11,699 nucleotides of DNA, from the NCBI GenBank assembly GCA_017521345.1, contig JAFXCU010000216.1, forward strand, positions 1 to 11,699, in the 5' to 3' direction. The translations under genes and the position numbers were made by a program. The notes under the pieces were generated by a model. That model saw only the letters and a program-made list of their open reading frames with translations, searched no databases and was not told where the DNA came from. Below are positions 1 to 5,352 of this stretch, in pieces. Within the stretch, counting starts at the first letter, position 1; each line of letters starts with the position of its first letter. This DNA comes from Ruminiclostridium sp. (GTDB lineage Bacteria > Bacillota_A > Clostridia > Oscillospirales > Oscillospiraceae).

Positions 1-65
1 CCTGATGCCAGCATTTGCCGAATCTGCTCCAGAAGATGCTGCTTCTTTTGATATTGTCTCGACAT
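1..65 (-). CDS. N-terminus of an unidentified protein (partial)
   Basis: Read on the minus strand, an ATG at 65-63 opens a frame that runs off the left edge of the window and gives MSRQYQKKQHLLEQIRQMLA and two more residues. A G-rich ribosome site (AGGGGG) lies 7 nt upstream, which supports this start. The visible 22 residues are basic and would form an amphipathic helix. That fits the start of a DNA-binding or mobile-element protein, but I do not recognise the family. It lies downstream of the serine recombinase on the same strand, about 200 nt away, so both probably belong to one mobile element. The leader contains a perfect inverted repeat that covers the ribosome site, suggesting controlled expression. 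Confidence 0.55.
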   Translation of the reverse strand, partial: MSRQYQKKQHLLEQIRQMLAS

Positions 66-71
66 AAAATT

Positions 72-104
72 ACCCCCTGATGTAATTATCCTACATCAGG
101 GGGT
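72..104 (-). promoter_or_regulatory. Perfect 13-bp inverted repeat covering the ribosome site
   Basis: The arms at 72-84 (ACCCCCTGATGTA) and 92-104 are perfectly complementary, with a 7-nt loop. On the minus strand the downstream arm contains the AGGGGG ribosome site of the gene starting at 65. Formed in RNA, the hairpin would hide that site. Formed as DNA, the same palindrome surrounds a possible -10 box (GATAAT, 85-90) and could be an operator for an autoregulator. On the plus strand it is followed by GTTTTGTCT and could act as a weak terminator. The sequence alone does not decide between these. Confidence 0.7.
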
Positions 105-114
105 GTTTTGTCTA
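85..114 (-). promoter_or_regulatory. Candidate promoter for the left-edge gene
   Basis: On the minus strand, TAGACA (114-109) and GATAAT (90-85) each match the sigma-A consensus at five of six positions and are 18 bp apart. Transcription would start within the downstream arm of the inverted repeat. In that case the palindrome would act as a DNA operator rather than an RNA hairpin. A competing -35/-10 pair further upstream (TTGGAC at 142-137, ACAATA 17 bp later) would transcribe the whole hairpin. Confidence 0.35.
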
Positions 115-252
115 TTGTCCGTTTTTTATGGTTCAGTCCAAGAAATCCCGGAGGTCACTTTTCGGGGGTTGCCCCCCCATTCATCAAATGGTAAAGCTTA
201 AAGGAAATTGATTGGATGACATCTACAGTGTAGCACACCCACACCATCCTGT

Positions 253-277
253 ACACTTCAATTTCAGTTCAATTTTT
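253..277. repeat. Paired AATTGAA motif, copy at the 3' end of the recombinase gene
   Basis: Two 11-mers, ACACTTCAATT (253-263) and GTTCAATTTTT (267-277), recur exactly and in the same order at 920-930 and 944-954, on the other side of the recombinase gene. Here the two AATTGAA cores (minus-strand reading) are 11 bp apart. This copy overlaps the last codons and stop codon of the recombinase. It may be a recombinase or regulator binding site. Confidence 0.5.
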
Positions 278-865
278 CACCAGCTTGTAGAACGTCCCCC
301 GCTTCAACCCGGTCAGCCTCATAGCCTCCACAGCAGTTATCTCCCCGGCTCTCCATCTGGCGGTCACGGTGTCGAAGTTCTCAGGCTTGACGGCTTTAGG
401 ACGGCCCAGGTGCTTACCTTTGGCTTTGGCAGCAGCGATCCCCTCTGCTTGTCGCTGTCTGATCGTTTCCCGCTCCTGCTGTGCGATAGTCCCCAGGACT
501 TCAATCAGAATGTTGTTCACCATATCCAGCACCCATTCCTGTCCCGGCGGGTAGTCAAGCATGGTGGTGGGCAAGTCCAGCACCTTCACCCGGATACCGT
601 TGTCATGGAAGTATTGTAGCTCGTTCTTAATGTCGGCCTTATTCCTGCTCAGTCTGTCCAGGGACTTCACAACCAGAGTGTCACCCCGGCGTAACAGTGT
701 CGTTTTCAATGCCGTGTATCCAGCTCTGTCCAAATCCTTGCCAGACCGCTTGTCCGTGATAATGTCCCGCTCGGTTGCACCCATAGCCTCAAAGGCCGTT
801 ATCTGGCGGTCAAGGTTCTGCTCCTGACTGCTGACACGGGCATAGTAAAAAGTTCTGCTTTCCAT
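269..865 (-). CDS. Small serine recombinase (resolvase/invertase family)
   Basis: This 198-residue protein belongs to the resolvase/invertase (Hin, Gin, TnpR) family, whose members cut and rejoin DNA through a phosphoserine link. The N-terminal catalytic domain carries YARVS with the likely nucleophile Ser12, then GDTLVV and LDRLSR (about 62-74, with conserved arginines 71 and 74). The long E-helix region (ERETIRQRQAEGI, about 131-143) leads to a C-terminal helix-turn-helix (about 155-198, starting at GRPK). The total length fits a small resolvase, not a large serine integrase: there is no zinc ribbon or long C-terminal domain. An in-frame ATG lies 21 codons upstream, but the start at 865 has a GAGGGGG ribosome site at the right distance, and the homologous fold starts there. 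It is more AT-rich than the chromosomal genes to its right, which suggests transfer. Its function could be cointegrate resolution, inversion or plasmid maintenance; the sequence does not tell which. Confidence 0.93.
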   Translation of the reverse strand: MESRTFYYARVSSQEQNLDRQITAFEAMGATERDIITDKRSGKDLDRAGYTALKTTLLRRGDTLVVKSLDRLSRNKADIKNELQYFHDNGIRVKVLDLPTTMLDYPPGQEWVLDMVNNILIEVLGTIAQQERETIRQRQAEGIAAAKAKGKHLGRPKAVKPENFDTVTARWRAGEITAVEAMRLTGLKRGTFYKLVKN

Positions 866-871
866 GAAAAA

Positions 872-912
872 GCCCCCTCTCTGTTCTGTTTCCAGATTAC
901 CAGAGAGGGAGC
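872..912 (-). promoter_or_regulatory. Leader hairpin covering the recombinase ribosome site
   Basis: On the minus strand, GCTCCCTCTCTG (912-901) can pair with CAGAGAGGGGGC (883-872) as 12 base pairs with one G-U pair, around a 17-nt loop. The downstream arm is the ribosome site of the recombinase (start at 865), and it is followed directly by TTTTT. The element could therefore hide the ribosome site or act as an intrinsic terminator just before the start codon. Either role would keep recombinase expression low and block read-through from outside the element. Confidence 0.7.
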
Positions 913-919
913 CGTTTGC

Positions 920-954
920 ACACTTCAATTATCCATAAACGATGTTCAATTTTT
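920..954. repeat. Paired AATTGAA motif, copy upstream of the recombinase
   Basis: ACACTTCAATT (920-930) and GTTCAATTTTT (944-954) repeat exactly the two 11-mers found at 253-277. Here the cores are 21 bp apart instead of 11, so the spacing differs by one helical turn. The position, upstream of the recombinase leader hairpin, fits a binding site for the recombinase itself or for a regulator of its promoter. Confidence 0.5.
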
Positions 955-970
955 GGATATGTCCAAAAAT
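949..970. repeat. 9-bp perfect inverted repeat upstream of the recombinase
   Basis: ATTTTTGGA (949-957) and TCCAAAAAT (962-970) are perfectly complementary, with TATG between them. The left arm overlaps the AATTGAA motif at 944-954. A short dyad next to a serine recombinase gene is the expected form of a crossover site or operator, but nothing here proves recombination. Confidence 0.6.
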
Positions 971-994
971 CAGCAGATTGTGCTACTCAGCCGG

Positions 995-1010
995 GAAAAT
1001 GCGCATTTTC
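995..1010. repeat. 16-bp perfect palindrome
   Basis: GAAAATGC (995-1002) is followed without any spacer by its exact reverse complement GCATTTTC (1003-1010). A spacerless 16-bp palindrome is unlikely by chance in a stretch this short. It could be an operator or part of an origin or recombination site. Confidence 0.6.
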
Positions 1011-1315
1011 TCAGGTGTTGCCAAACGTGTGCTTTTAGAAACTCCTCCGTCCTAATTTACTGGACAGCCAAAAACTTATCCCACCGTAGCAGGAGCCAAA
1101 CCAGGGGCCGAACGCCTCACACTTTAACCAACTAAAGCAAATTGCGGTTCACTTTCAGAGAGTCGCAGAAAAGTGGATGAAACCACCCTTTTCCACCTCT
1201 CCACCTCATCTGCAAATCTCAAGCCTTGCACCCTCCTCTCACCACTCCACCTGGAGCAATCAGAGCAACGCACAAGACTATATGCCTCACCTTTTGCTGG
1301 ACGCAGAACCGCAAA

Positions 1316-1399
1316 TGGTGTAAATTAGTGTTGAAAGAACCATATCAAGCACTTTGGTGTAAGTTTGGTGTGAATCTCATTTTCCCTATCTTTCAACAC
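1316..1399. repeat. Clustered TGGTGTAA repeats and 10-bp inverted repeat
   Basis: TGGTGTAA occurs at 1316-1323 and 1355-1362, and a close relative, TGGTGTGAA, at 1366-1374. TTTGGTGT is repeated at 1353-1360 and 1364-1371, 11 bp apart. Around the last copies, GTGTTGAAAG (1328-1337) and CTTTCAACAC (1390-1399) form a perfect inverted repeat with a 52-nt spacer. Short direct repeats in helical phase at the edge of an element resemble the arm-type sites of tyrosine integrases. No integrase gene is in the window. Confidence 0.45.
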
Positions 1400-1420
1400 A
1401 GCCACCATCTCGGAGAAAAC

Positions 1421-1442
1421 CCTTGAAAATCAAGGACTTTTT
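1421..1442 (+). terminator. Weak hairpin with T-run (possible terminator or att core)
   Basis: CCTTGA (1421-1426) and TCAAGG (1430-1435) form a 6-bp stem with an AAA loop, followed by ACTTTTT. The stem is short and no gene clearly ends upstream on the plus strand, so terminator function is doubtful. It lies exactly where the AT-rich accessory stretch gives way to the chromosomal promoter, so it may instead be an attachment-site core. Confidence 0.3.
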
Positions 1443-1460
1443 GCACCCCACCTGTGGTGG

Positions 1461-1489
1461 TTGAATCTAAACGTGAAATGTTGTATAAT
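1461..1489 (+). promoter_or_regulatory. Promoter of the GT4-CsaB fusion gene
   Basis: TTGAAT (1461-1466) and a perfect TATAAT (1484-1489) are separated by the ideal 17 bp. Transcription would start near 1496, leaving a leader of about 36 nt before the ATG at 1532. Confidence 0.8.
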
Positions 1490-1506
1490 ATTATGCTGTA
1501 TTTCAC
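1473..1506. promoter_or_regulatory. Inverted repeat straddling the -10 box (possible operator)
   Basis: GTGAAAT (1473-1479) and ATTTCAC (1500-1506) are perfect complements that flank the TATAAT box and the likely start site, with a 20-nt spacer. A repressor bound here would block the promoter. The spacing is long for a single dimer, so chance is possible. Confidence 0.35.
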
Positions 1507-1531
1507 AAGTCTTTTTTTCGGAGGAATCGCC

Positions 1532-3748
1532 ATGAAAGTGCTTCACCTCATCAGCGGCGGCGACACCGGCGGCGCAAAGACCCATGTCCACACCCTGCTG
1601 GCCGGTCTCACATCCCGGATCCAGGTCAAAATGGTCTGCTTCACCGACGGCCCCTTCACCCAGGAGGCCCGGGAGCTGGGCATCGACACCGAGGTCATCC
1701 CGGACAAGAACCTTCAGTCCGCCCTTAAAAAGCTGGTCGCCATGGTCCAGGCCGATGGCTACGACATCATCCACAGCCACGGTTCCCGAGGCAATATGAT
1801 GGCCGCCCTCCTGGCCCACAAGACTGGTCTGCCCGCGGTGTCCACCGTCCACAGCGACTATCGACTGGACTACCTGGGACGCCCTTTATCCCGTCTGACC
1901 TACGGCACCATCAACACCCTGGCCCTGCGGAAGCTCAAGTACCGCATCGGCGTGTCCGACGCTATGGTGGACCTGCTCATCAGCCGGGACTTTGACCCGG
2001 AGCGGCTCTTTGCCATCTACAACGGCCTGGACTTCACCCCCCGGACCCCCACCATGGACCGGGCCGAGTACTTCCGCTCGGTAGGTCTGGAAGCCGACGA
2101 GACCTGCGTGGTGGCCGGCATCGCCGCCCGTCTGAATCCCGTCAAGGACATTGCCACCCTCATCCGTGGCTTTGCCATGGCCCACCAGGACTTCCCCAAG
2201 CTGCGGCTCCTCATCGCCGGTGACGGCGACGAGATGGACAACCTGAAGGCCCTGGCCGCCGAGCTGGGAGTCTCCAAAGAGGTCTGCTTTTCCGGGTGGG
2301 TCTCCGACACCGATTCCCTCTACCACGCCATTGATATCAACACCCTGACCTCCATCTCTGAGACCTTCCCCTATGCCCTGACCGAGGGCGCAAGAGCAGG
2401 TCTGCCTACAGTGAGCAGCCAGGTGGGCGGTGTGTCCTACCTCATCGACCACGGCTCCAACGGTTTCCTTTTCCAGCCCGGTGATGCCAAGGCTCTGGCC
2501 GGTCACCTGCTGACTCTGGCAAAAGATGCTGACCTGCGCAAGACCATGGGCCGCCGTCTCTACGAGAAGGCCGACCGGGAATTCTCCATCGAGGCCACCA
2601 TCCAGCGGCAGCTGGACATCTACGAGACCATCCTCCGGTACGAAAAGAAGGGCCGGGACCAGGTGGTCATCTGCGGCGCCTATGGCCGGGGCAACGCCGG
2701 TGACGACGCTATCCTTCTGGCCATCCTCACCGAGCTGCGGACCATCGACCCGGACCTGTCCTTCCAGGTCTTCTCCCGTAAGCCCGAGGAGACCCGGATG
2801 ACCTACCGGGTGAACTCCTTCTACATCTTCAATCTCTTTCAGGCCATCCGCAACTTTAAGCGGGCCAAGCTGTCCATCAATGGCGGCGGCTCCCTGATGC
2901 AGGACGTGACCAGCTCCCGGTCCCTGTGGTTCTACCTGTGGACCCTGGCCTCCGCCAAGCGCCACGGCTGCCCGGTCATCATGTACGGCTGCGGCATCGG
3001 CCCCATCAAGGGTCAGGGAAACCGCACCCGGGCCGCCAAGATCATCAACAGATACGTGGATGCCATCACTCTCCGTGACCCCAACTCCCTGAAGGAGCTG
3101 GAGTCCATGGGGGTCACCAACCCCAAGATCTCTCTGGCGGCCGACACCACGGTCATCCTCCCCCCTGCCGCCCCAGATGTGCTGGACGGCATCCTGGAAA
3201 GCCACGGCATCCCTGCCGACGGCCAGTATGTGGGCTTTGCCCTGCGGCCCTGGCCCAACTTTGAAGAAAAGCTGGACCATATCGCTGCCGCCGCCGACTA
3301 CGTCTATGAACAGTACGGTATGACTCCCGTCTTCTTCCCCCTGGAGCCCCGGCTGGACCTGGAGGCCTCCAAGCGGGTCATGGCCAGGATGAAGGCCCCC
3401 CATCATCTGCTCACCGGACACTTCACCGCCGGGCAGACCATCGGCATCCTCTCCCGGATGAAGGTGGTGGTCTCCATGCGCCTGCACGGCCTCATCTTCT
3501 CCGCCAGCCAGGGTGTCCCCCTGGTGGGCATCGTCTACGACCAGAAAGTCAGTTCCTTCCTGTCCTACATCGGTCAGGATCTCTATGAGGACCTGAATGC
3601 AATTTCTGCCGAAAGCCTCTGCAGCCTCATCGATCAGGCTGTGGAACGGGGTAAGGACCCGGACTTCCTGTCCGAGAGCGTGGAAAAGCTCAGACGGATG
3701 GAGGAGGTCAACCGGCAGGTTGTGGAAGAATTCGTCAAAAAGAATTGA
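1532..3748 (+). CDS. Glycosyltransferase (GT4) fused to CsaB-like polysaccharide pyruvyl transferase
   Basis: This 738-residue protein has two domains. Residues 1 to about 370 are a GT-B glycosyltransferase of family 4: MKVLHLISGGDTGGAKTH at the start, the nucleotide-sugar-binding half from about 215 (GIAARLNPVKD), and the EX7E motif at Glu277 and Glu285. Residues about 378-735 match the CsaB family of polysaccharide pyruvyl transferases, starting with VVICGAYGRGNAGDDA, with GGGS at 451-454 and MRLHG at 649-653. CsaB moves pyruvate from phosphoenolpyruvate onto a secondary cell-wall polymer, which then anchors S-layer-homology (SLH) proteins. CsaB is usually a free protein of about 360 residues, so this fusion would join sugar addition and pyruvylation in one cytoplasmic enzyme. 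The start at 1532 has GGAGGA 6 nt upstream; an in-frame ATG at 1454 precedes the promoter and is rejected. The gene stands alone between its promoter and a terminator. The domain calls are firm; the exact sugar and polymer are unknown. Confidence 0.9.
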   Translation: MKVLHLISGGDTGGAKTHVHTLLAGLTSRIQVKMVCFTDGPFTQEARELGIDTEVIPDKNLQSALKKLVAMVQADGYDIIHSHGSRGNMMAALLAHKTGLPAVSTVHSDYRLDYLGRPLSRLTYGTINTLALRKLKYRIGVSDAMVDLLISRDFDPERLFAIYNGLDFTPRTPTMDRAEYFRSVGLEADETCVVAGIAARLNPVKDIATLIRGFAMAHQDFPKLRLLIAGDGDEMDNLKALAAELGVSKEVCFSGWVSDTDSLYHAIDINTLTSISETFPYALTEGARAGLPTVSSQVGGVSYLIDHGSNGFLFQPGDAKALAGHLLTLAKDADLRKTMGRRLYEKADREFSIEATIQRQLDIYETILRYEKKGRDQVVICGAYGRGNAGDDAILLAILTELRTIDPDLSFQVFSRKPEETRMTYRVNSFYIFNLFQAIRNFKRAKLSINGGGSLMQDVTSSRSLWFYLWTLASAKRHGCPVIMYGCGIGPIKGQGNRTRAAKIINRYVDAITLRDPNSLKELESMGVTNPKISLAADTTVILPPAAPDVLDGILESHGIPADGQYVGFALRPWPNFEEKLDHIAAAADYVYEQYGMTPVFFPLEPRLDLEASKRVMARMKAPHHLLTGHFTAGQTIGILSRMKVVVSMRLHGLIFSASQGVPLVGIVYDQKVSSFLSYIGQDLYEDLNAISAESLCSLIDQAVERGKDPDFLSESVEKLRRMEEVNRQVVEEFVKKN

Positions 3749-3752
3749 GAAC

Positions 3753-3788
3753 AAAAAATAAGGTTCCCTCTCGGGAACCTTATTTTTT
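3753..3788. terminator. Bidirectional intrinsic terminator between convergent genes
   Basis: AAAAAATAAGGTTCCC (3753-3768) and its perfect reverse complement (3773-3788) form a 16-bp stem with a TCTC loop. The T-run follows the GC-rich stem on either strand, so it can end transcription from both sides. It starts 4 nt after the CsaB-fusion stop codon, and its right arm overlaps the stop codon of the DivIVA-like gene at 3787-3789. Confidence 0.95.
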
Positions 3789-4446
3789 ATTCTTTTTCCG
3801 TTTCTTCCACCAGCTTGGTCAGGGCCCCCTGGAAGGACTGGGCGTGCTGTTCCGTCTGGGTAAAGGCCGCCCGGATGGCGTACAGCTGGCTCTCCGCCCC
3901 CTGGATGGAGGTGCGCAGATCCTGCTGGAGGGTGTCGCACCGGGCCTGGACATCCAGCACCCAGCGGATGACTTCGGCACGAATTTCGGCCGCCCGGACC
4001 TGGGCATCCTGGATGGTGATCTGGGCCCGCTCGTGGGCGGCCACCTCAATGTCACCGGCGGTGTCCTTGATCCGCTTCCAGGACTCGGCACCGGGCTCCA
4101 GCTGGCTGATCTGCTGTTTCAGTTCCTCTGCCTGAGCCTGGGCCTGGGCAAGCTGGGCATCCTTTTCTGCCAACTGTTCCTGCAGCCGGGCCAGTTCCTC
4201 CTCCAGTCCCTTCTGGACGTCGGAGGTCTCAGCTTCCCGGTTTTCCAGCAGAGCCAGACGGTTCTCCGCCCGGGCACGGGCAGCCCGTTCCTCTTCCAGA
4301 GAGGCCAGCAGAGCGGCCTTCTCCGCCTCCTGGGCGGCCCGCTCTTCCTGCCGCTCAACGGACATTTTTTCCAGATAGTCCAGCACATCCTGACGGTGAA
4401 AGCCGCCGAAGGCCGCACTGCGGAACTGACCTGCCTTTTCACTCAT
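3787..4446 (-). CDS. DivIVA-like coiled-coil protein
   Basis: This 219-residue protein starts with a motif typical of DivIVA-family proteins, FRSAAFGGFHRQDVLDYL at residues 8-25; the family uses this segment to bind curved membrane. Residues about 26-120 are very rich in Glu, Ala, Gln, Leu and Lys and form a strong coiled coil. The C-terminal part (121-219) is also helical and charged and ends in acidic residues. Family members sit at the division site or poles and guide cell-wall synthesis, division or chromosome placement. There is no signal peptide or membrane segment, so it is cytoplasmic. AGGAGG lies 8 nt before the ATG, so the start is clear. It has its own promoter and lies downstream of the methyltransferase-like membrane gene on the same strand. 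It is not the main DivIVA found near ylmF-ylmH in the dcw region, so it is probably a paralogue with a special role. Confidence 0.75.
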   Translation of the reverse strand: MSEKAGQFRSAAFGGFHRQDVLDYLEKMSVERQEERAAQEAEKAALLASLEEERAARARAENRLALLENREAETSDVQKGLEEELARLQEQLAEKDAQLAQAQAQAEELKQQISQLEPGAESWKRIKDTAGDIEVAAHERAQITIQDAQVRAAEIRAEVIRWVLDVQARCDTLQQDLRTSIQGAESQLYAIRAAFTQTEQHAQSFQGALTKLVEETEKE

Positions 4447-4491
4447 ATCGCAATCCTCCTAAAAAGGAATCTTTCCTCTCGAATTGGTCAC

Positions 4492-4520
4492 ATTTTAGCA
4501 TATCTCGCCTGGCAACACAA
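4492..4520 (-). promoter_or_regulatory. Promoter of the DivIVA-like gene
   Basis: On the minus strand, TTGTGT (4520-4515) and TAAAAT (4497-4492) are 17 bp apart. A TG one base upstream of the -10 box (TGCTAAAAT) gives an extended -10, which would make up for the poor -35 box. The leader of about 40 nt ends in the AGGAGG ribosome site. Confidence 0.6.
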
Positions 4521-4543
4521 TGTTTTTCCCGAAAAAAGGCCAG

Positions 4544-5215
4544 TCACCACAGGAATGGGATCAGCCGGTATCTCACCTTTTGCAGGTAGGCCGGATATCC
4601 CGCCAGCTCCTGTGTCAGGAATGCCTCCTCGCTCTTGATCCGCCGGGCGATCAGGAAGGGGTAAGCCAGAAAGATCACAAAGGCATGGAGAGAGCCCAGG
4701 ATCAGAGGGATGGACAGGAAGAGAAGCAGGGTGGCACTGTACATAGGGTGACGGACCATGCCGTACAGCCCGGTGTCAATGACCCGCTGTCCCTCCTGGA
4801 CCTCCACCGTTCTGGACAGATAGGTGTTCTCCCGCAGGACCTCGGCATATAGGAGATATCCCAGCAGGAAAGCCACGGCGGCACCGATGGAGACACCGGC
4901 AGGCAGCTGATACCACCCGAACCGAACAGTCAGCCCCGCAGCCCCAAAGCCAGCCAGGAACATAAGGCCGCTGAGCTTGATCACAAGGCTCTGCTCTCCC
5001 AGTTTTTCCTTGGCGTTCAGTCGTTTGCGTAAAAGGTCCGGGTTTTTGACCATCATCACGATGCCGGCAAAGAACATGGGGACGAAAATGACTCCCATGA
5101 ACAGCCAGCCGTTCCAAAACCGGAAGGTCCCCGCCGTTCCGAAGATCAATACCCCCACCAGGACCACACCCAGCAGGTATTTCGTGATGGCCTGCAGGAA
5201 TAATTTCTTTGTCAT
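4544..5215 (-). CDS. Isoprenylcysteine carboxyl methyltransferase-like membrane protein
   Basis: This 223-residue integral membrane protein belongs to the ICMT/phospholipid-methyltransferase-like family. Hydrophobic segments lie at about 12-30, 36-56, 78-98, 107-125 and 160-190. The C-terminal signature is clear: RENTYLSRTVEVQEGQRVI (from residue 128), then GLYGMVRHPMY (149-159) and RIKSEEAFL (192-200), which in the family bind S-adenosylmethionine and shape the active site. The eukaryotic relative methylates prenylated proteins. Bacteria lack that substrate, and the bacterial substrates are mostly unknown but are probably lipids or small molecules. The start at 5215 has GGAGG 8 nt upstream; the ATG seven codons earlier (5236) would place that ribosome site inside the gene. 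It has its own promoter and is divergent from the ecf operon, with which it shares a control region. Confidence 0.85.
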   Translation of the reverse strand: MTKKLFLQAITKYLLGVVLVGVLIFGTAGTFRFWNGWLFMGVIFVPMFFAGIVMMVKNPDLLRKRLNAKEKLGEQSLVIKLSGLMFLAGFGAAGLTVRFGWYQLPAGVSIGAAVAFLLGYLLYAEVLRENTYLSRTVEVQEGQRVIDTGLYGMVRHPMYSATLLLFLSIPLILGSLHAFVIFLAYPFLIARRIKSEEAFLTQELAGYPAYLQKVRYRLIPFLW

Positions 5216-5256
5216 GGGAACACCTCCAAATCTCAAAGGTCTTATCTTTGCATTTT

Positions 5257-5285
5257 ATTATACAGAATCCTTCCTCTGTAATCAA
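5257..5285 (-). promoter_or_regulatory. Promoter of the ICMT-like gene
   Basis: On the minus strand, TTGATT (5285-5280) and a perfect TATAAT (5262-5257) are 17 bp apart, giving a short leader of about 35 nt. It lies back to back with the plus-strand promoter at 5324-5352. Confidence 0.8.
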
Positions 5286-5289
5286 CAGG

Positions 5290-5307
5290 CCGGAAAAGTG
5301 TTTCCGG
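5290..5307. promoter_or_regulatory. 18-bp inverted repeat between divergent promoters
   Basis: CCGGAAA (5290-5296) and TTTCCGG (5301-5307) are perfect 7-bp arms around AGTG. The dyad starts 4 bp beyond the -35 box of the ICMT-like promoter and ends 16 bp before the -35 box of the ecf-operon promoter. Its position fits a dimeric regulator that controls both sides. No regulator gene is nearby. Confidence 0.5.
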
Positions 5308-5323
5308 AGGACCGGATATCACG

Positions 5324-5352
5324 TTGACGGAATGTGTTTGTAATGTTATAAT
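5324..5352 (+). promoter_or_regulatory. Promoter of the methyltransferase-ecf-truA operon
   Basis: TTGACG (5324-5329) and a perfect TATAAT (5347-5352) are 17 bp apart, making this one of the strongest promoters in the window. Transcription would start near 5359, about 237 nt before the first start codon. Confidence 0.85.

Larger units (their letters stand above)
971..1460. other. Gene-free accessory stretch, probable mobile-element edge
   Basis: No convincing gene is found on either strand. Short open frames at 953-1135 and 1226-1426 (plus) lack a ribosome site, have composition unlike the neighbouring genes and resemble no family I know. The stretch holds a 16-bp perfect palindrome (995-1010), a G-poor pyrimidine-rich segment at 1183-1252 with three TCCACCT copies (1192, 1200, 1246), repeated TGGTGTAA-type motifs (1316-1374), a 10-bp inverted repeat (1328/1399) and a hairpin (1421-1435). 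It reads as the non-coding end of an integrated element, possibly including a degraded attachment site. Confidence 0.5.

Noticed and set aside
164..178. GGGGG-TTG-CCCCC hairpin between the two mobile-region genes
   Set aside because: Five pairs with a 3-nt loop and no T-run on either side; too weak to call a terminator or a control site.
953..1135. 60-residue open frame on the plus strand upstream of the fusion gene
   Set aside because: No ribosome site, runs through both palindromes, and the product has no recognisable pattern.
1090..1323. Open stretch without a start codon, with a segment (HFNQLKQIAVHFQRVAEKW) that looks helical
   Set aside because: It could be a gene remnant, but it has no supported start, its second half is Ser/Pro/His-rich and patternless, and no family is recognised.
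1226..1426. 66-residue open frame on the plus strand
   Set aside because: No ribosome site, odd Trp/Cys/His-rich composition, and it covers the short repeats and the inverted repeat.
1886..3940. 684-codon open frame on the minus strand
   Set aside because: Antisense to the GT4-CsaB fusion, crosses the strong terminator at 3753-3788, and has the same low-complexity Gly/Asp/Val/His composition.
3745..4638. 297-codon open frame on the plus strand
   Set aside because: Antisense to the DivIVA-like gene and begins inside the terminator; its Leu/Gly/Phe-rich product is a mirror of the coiled-coil gene.
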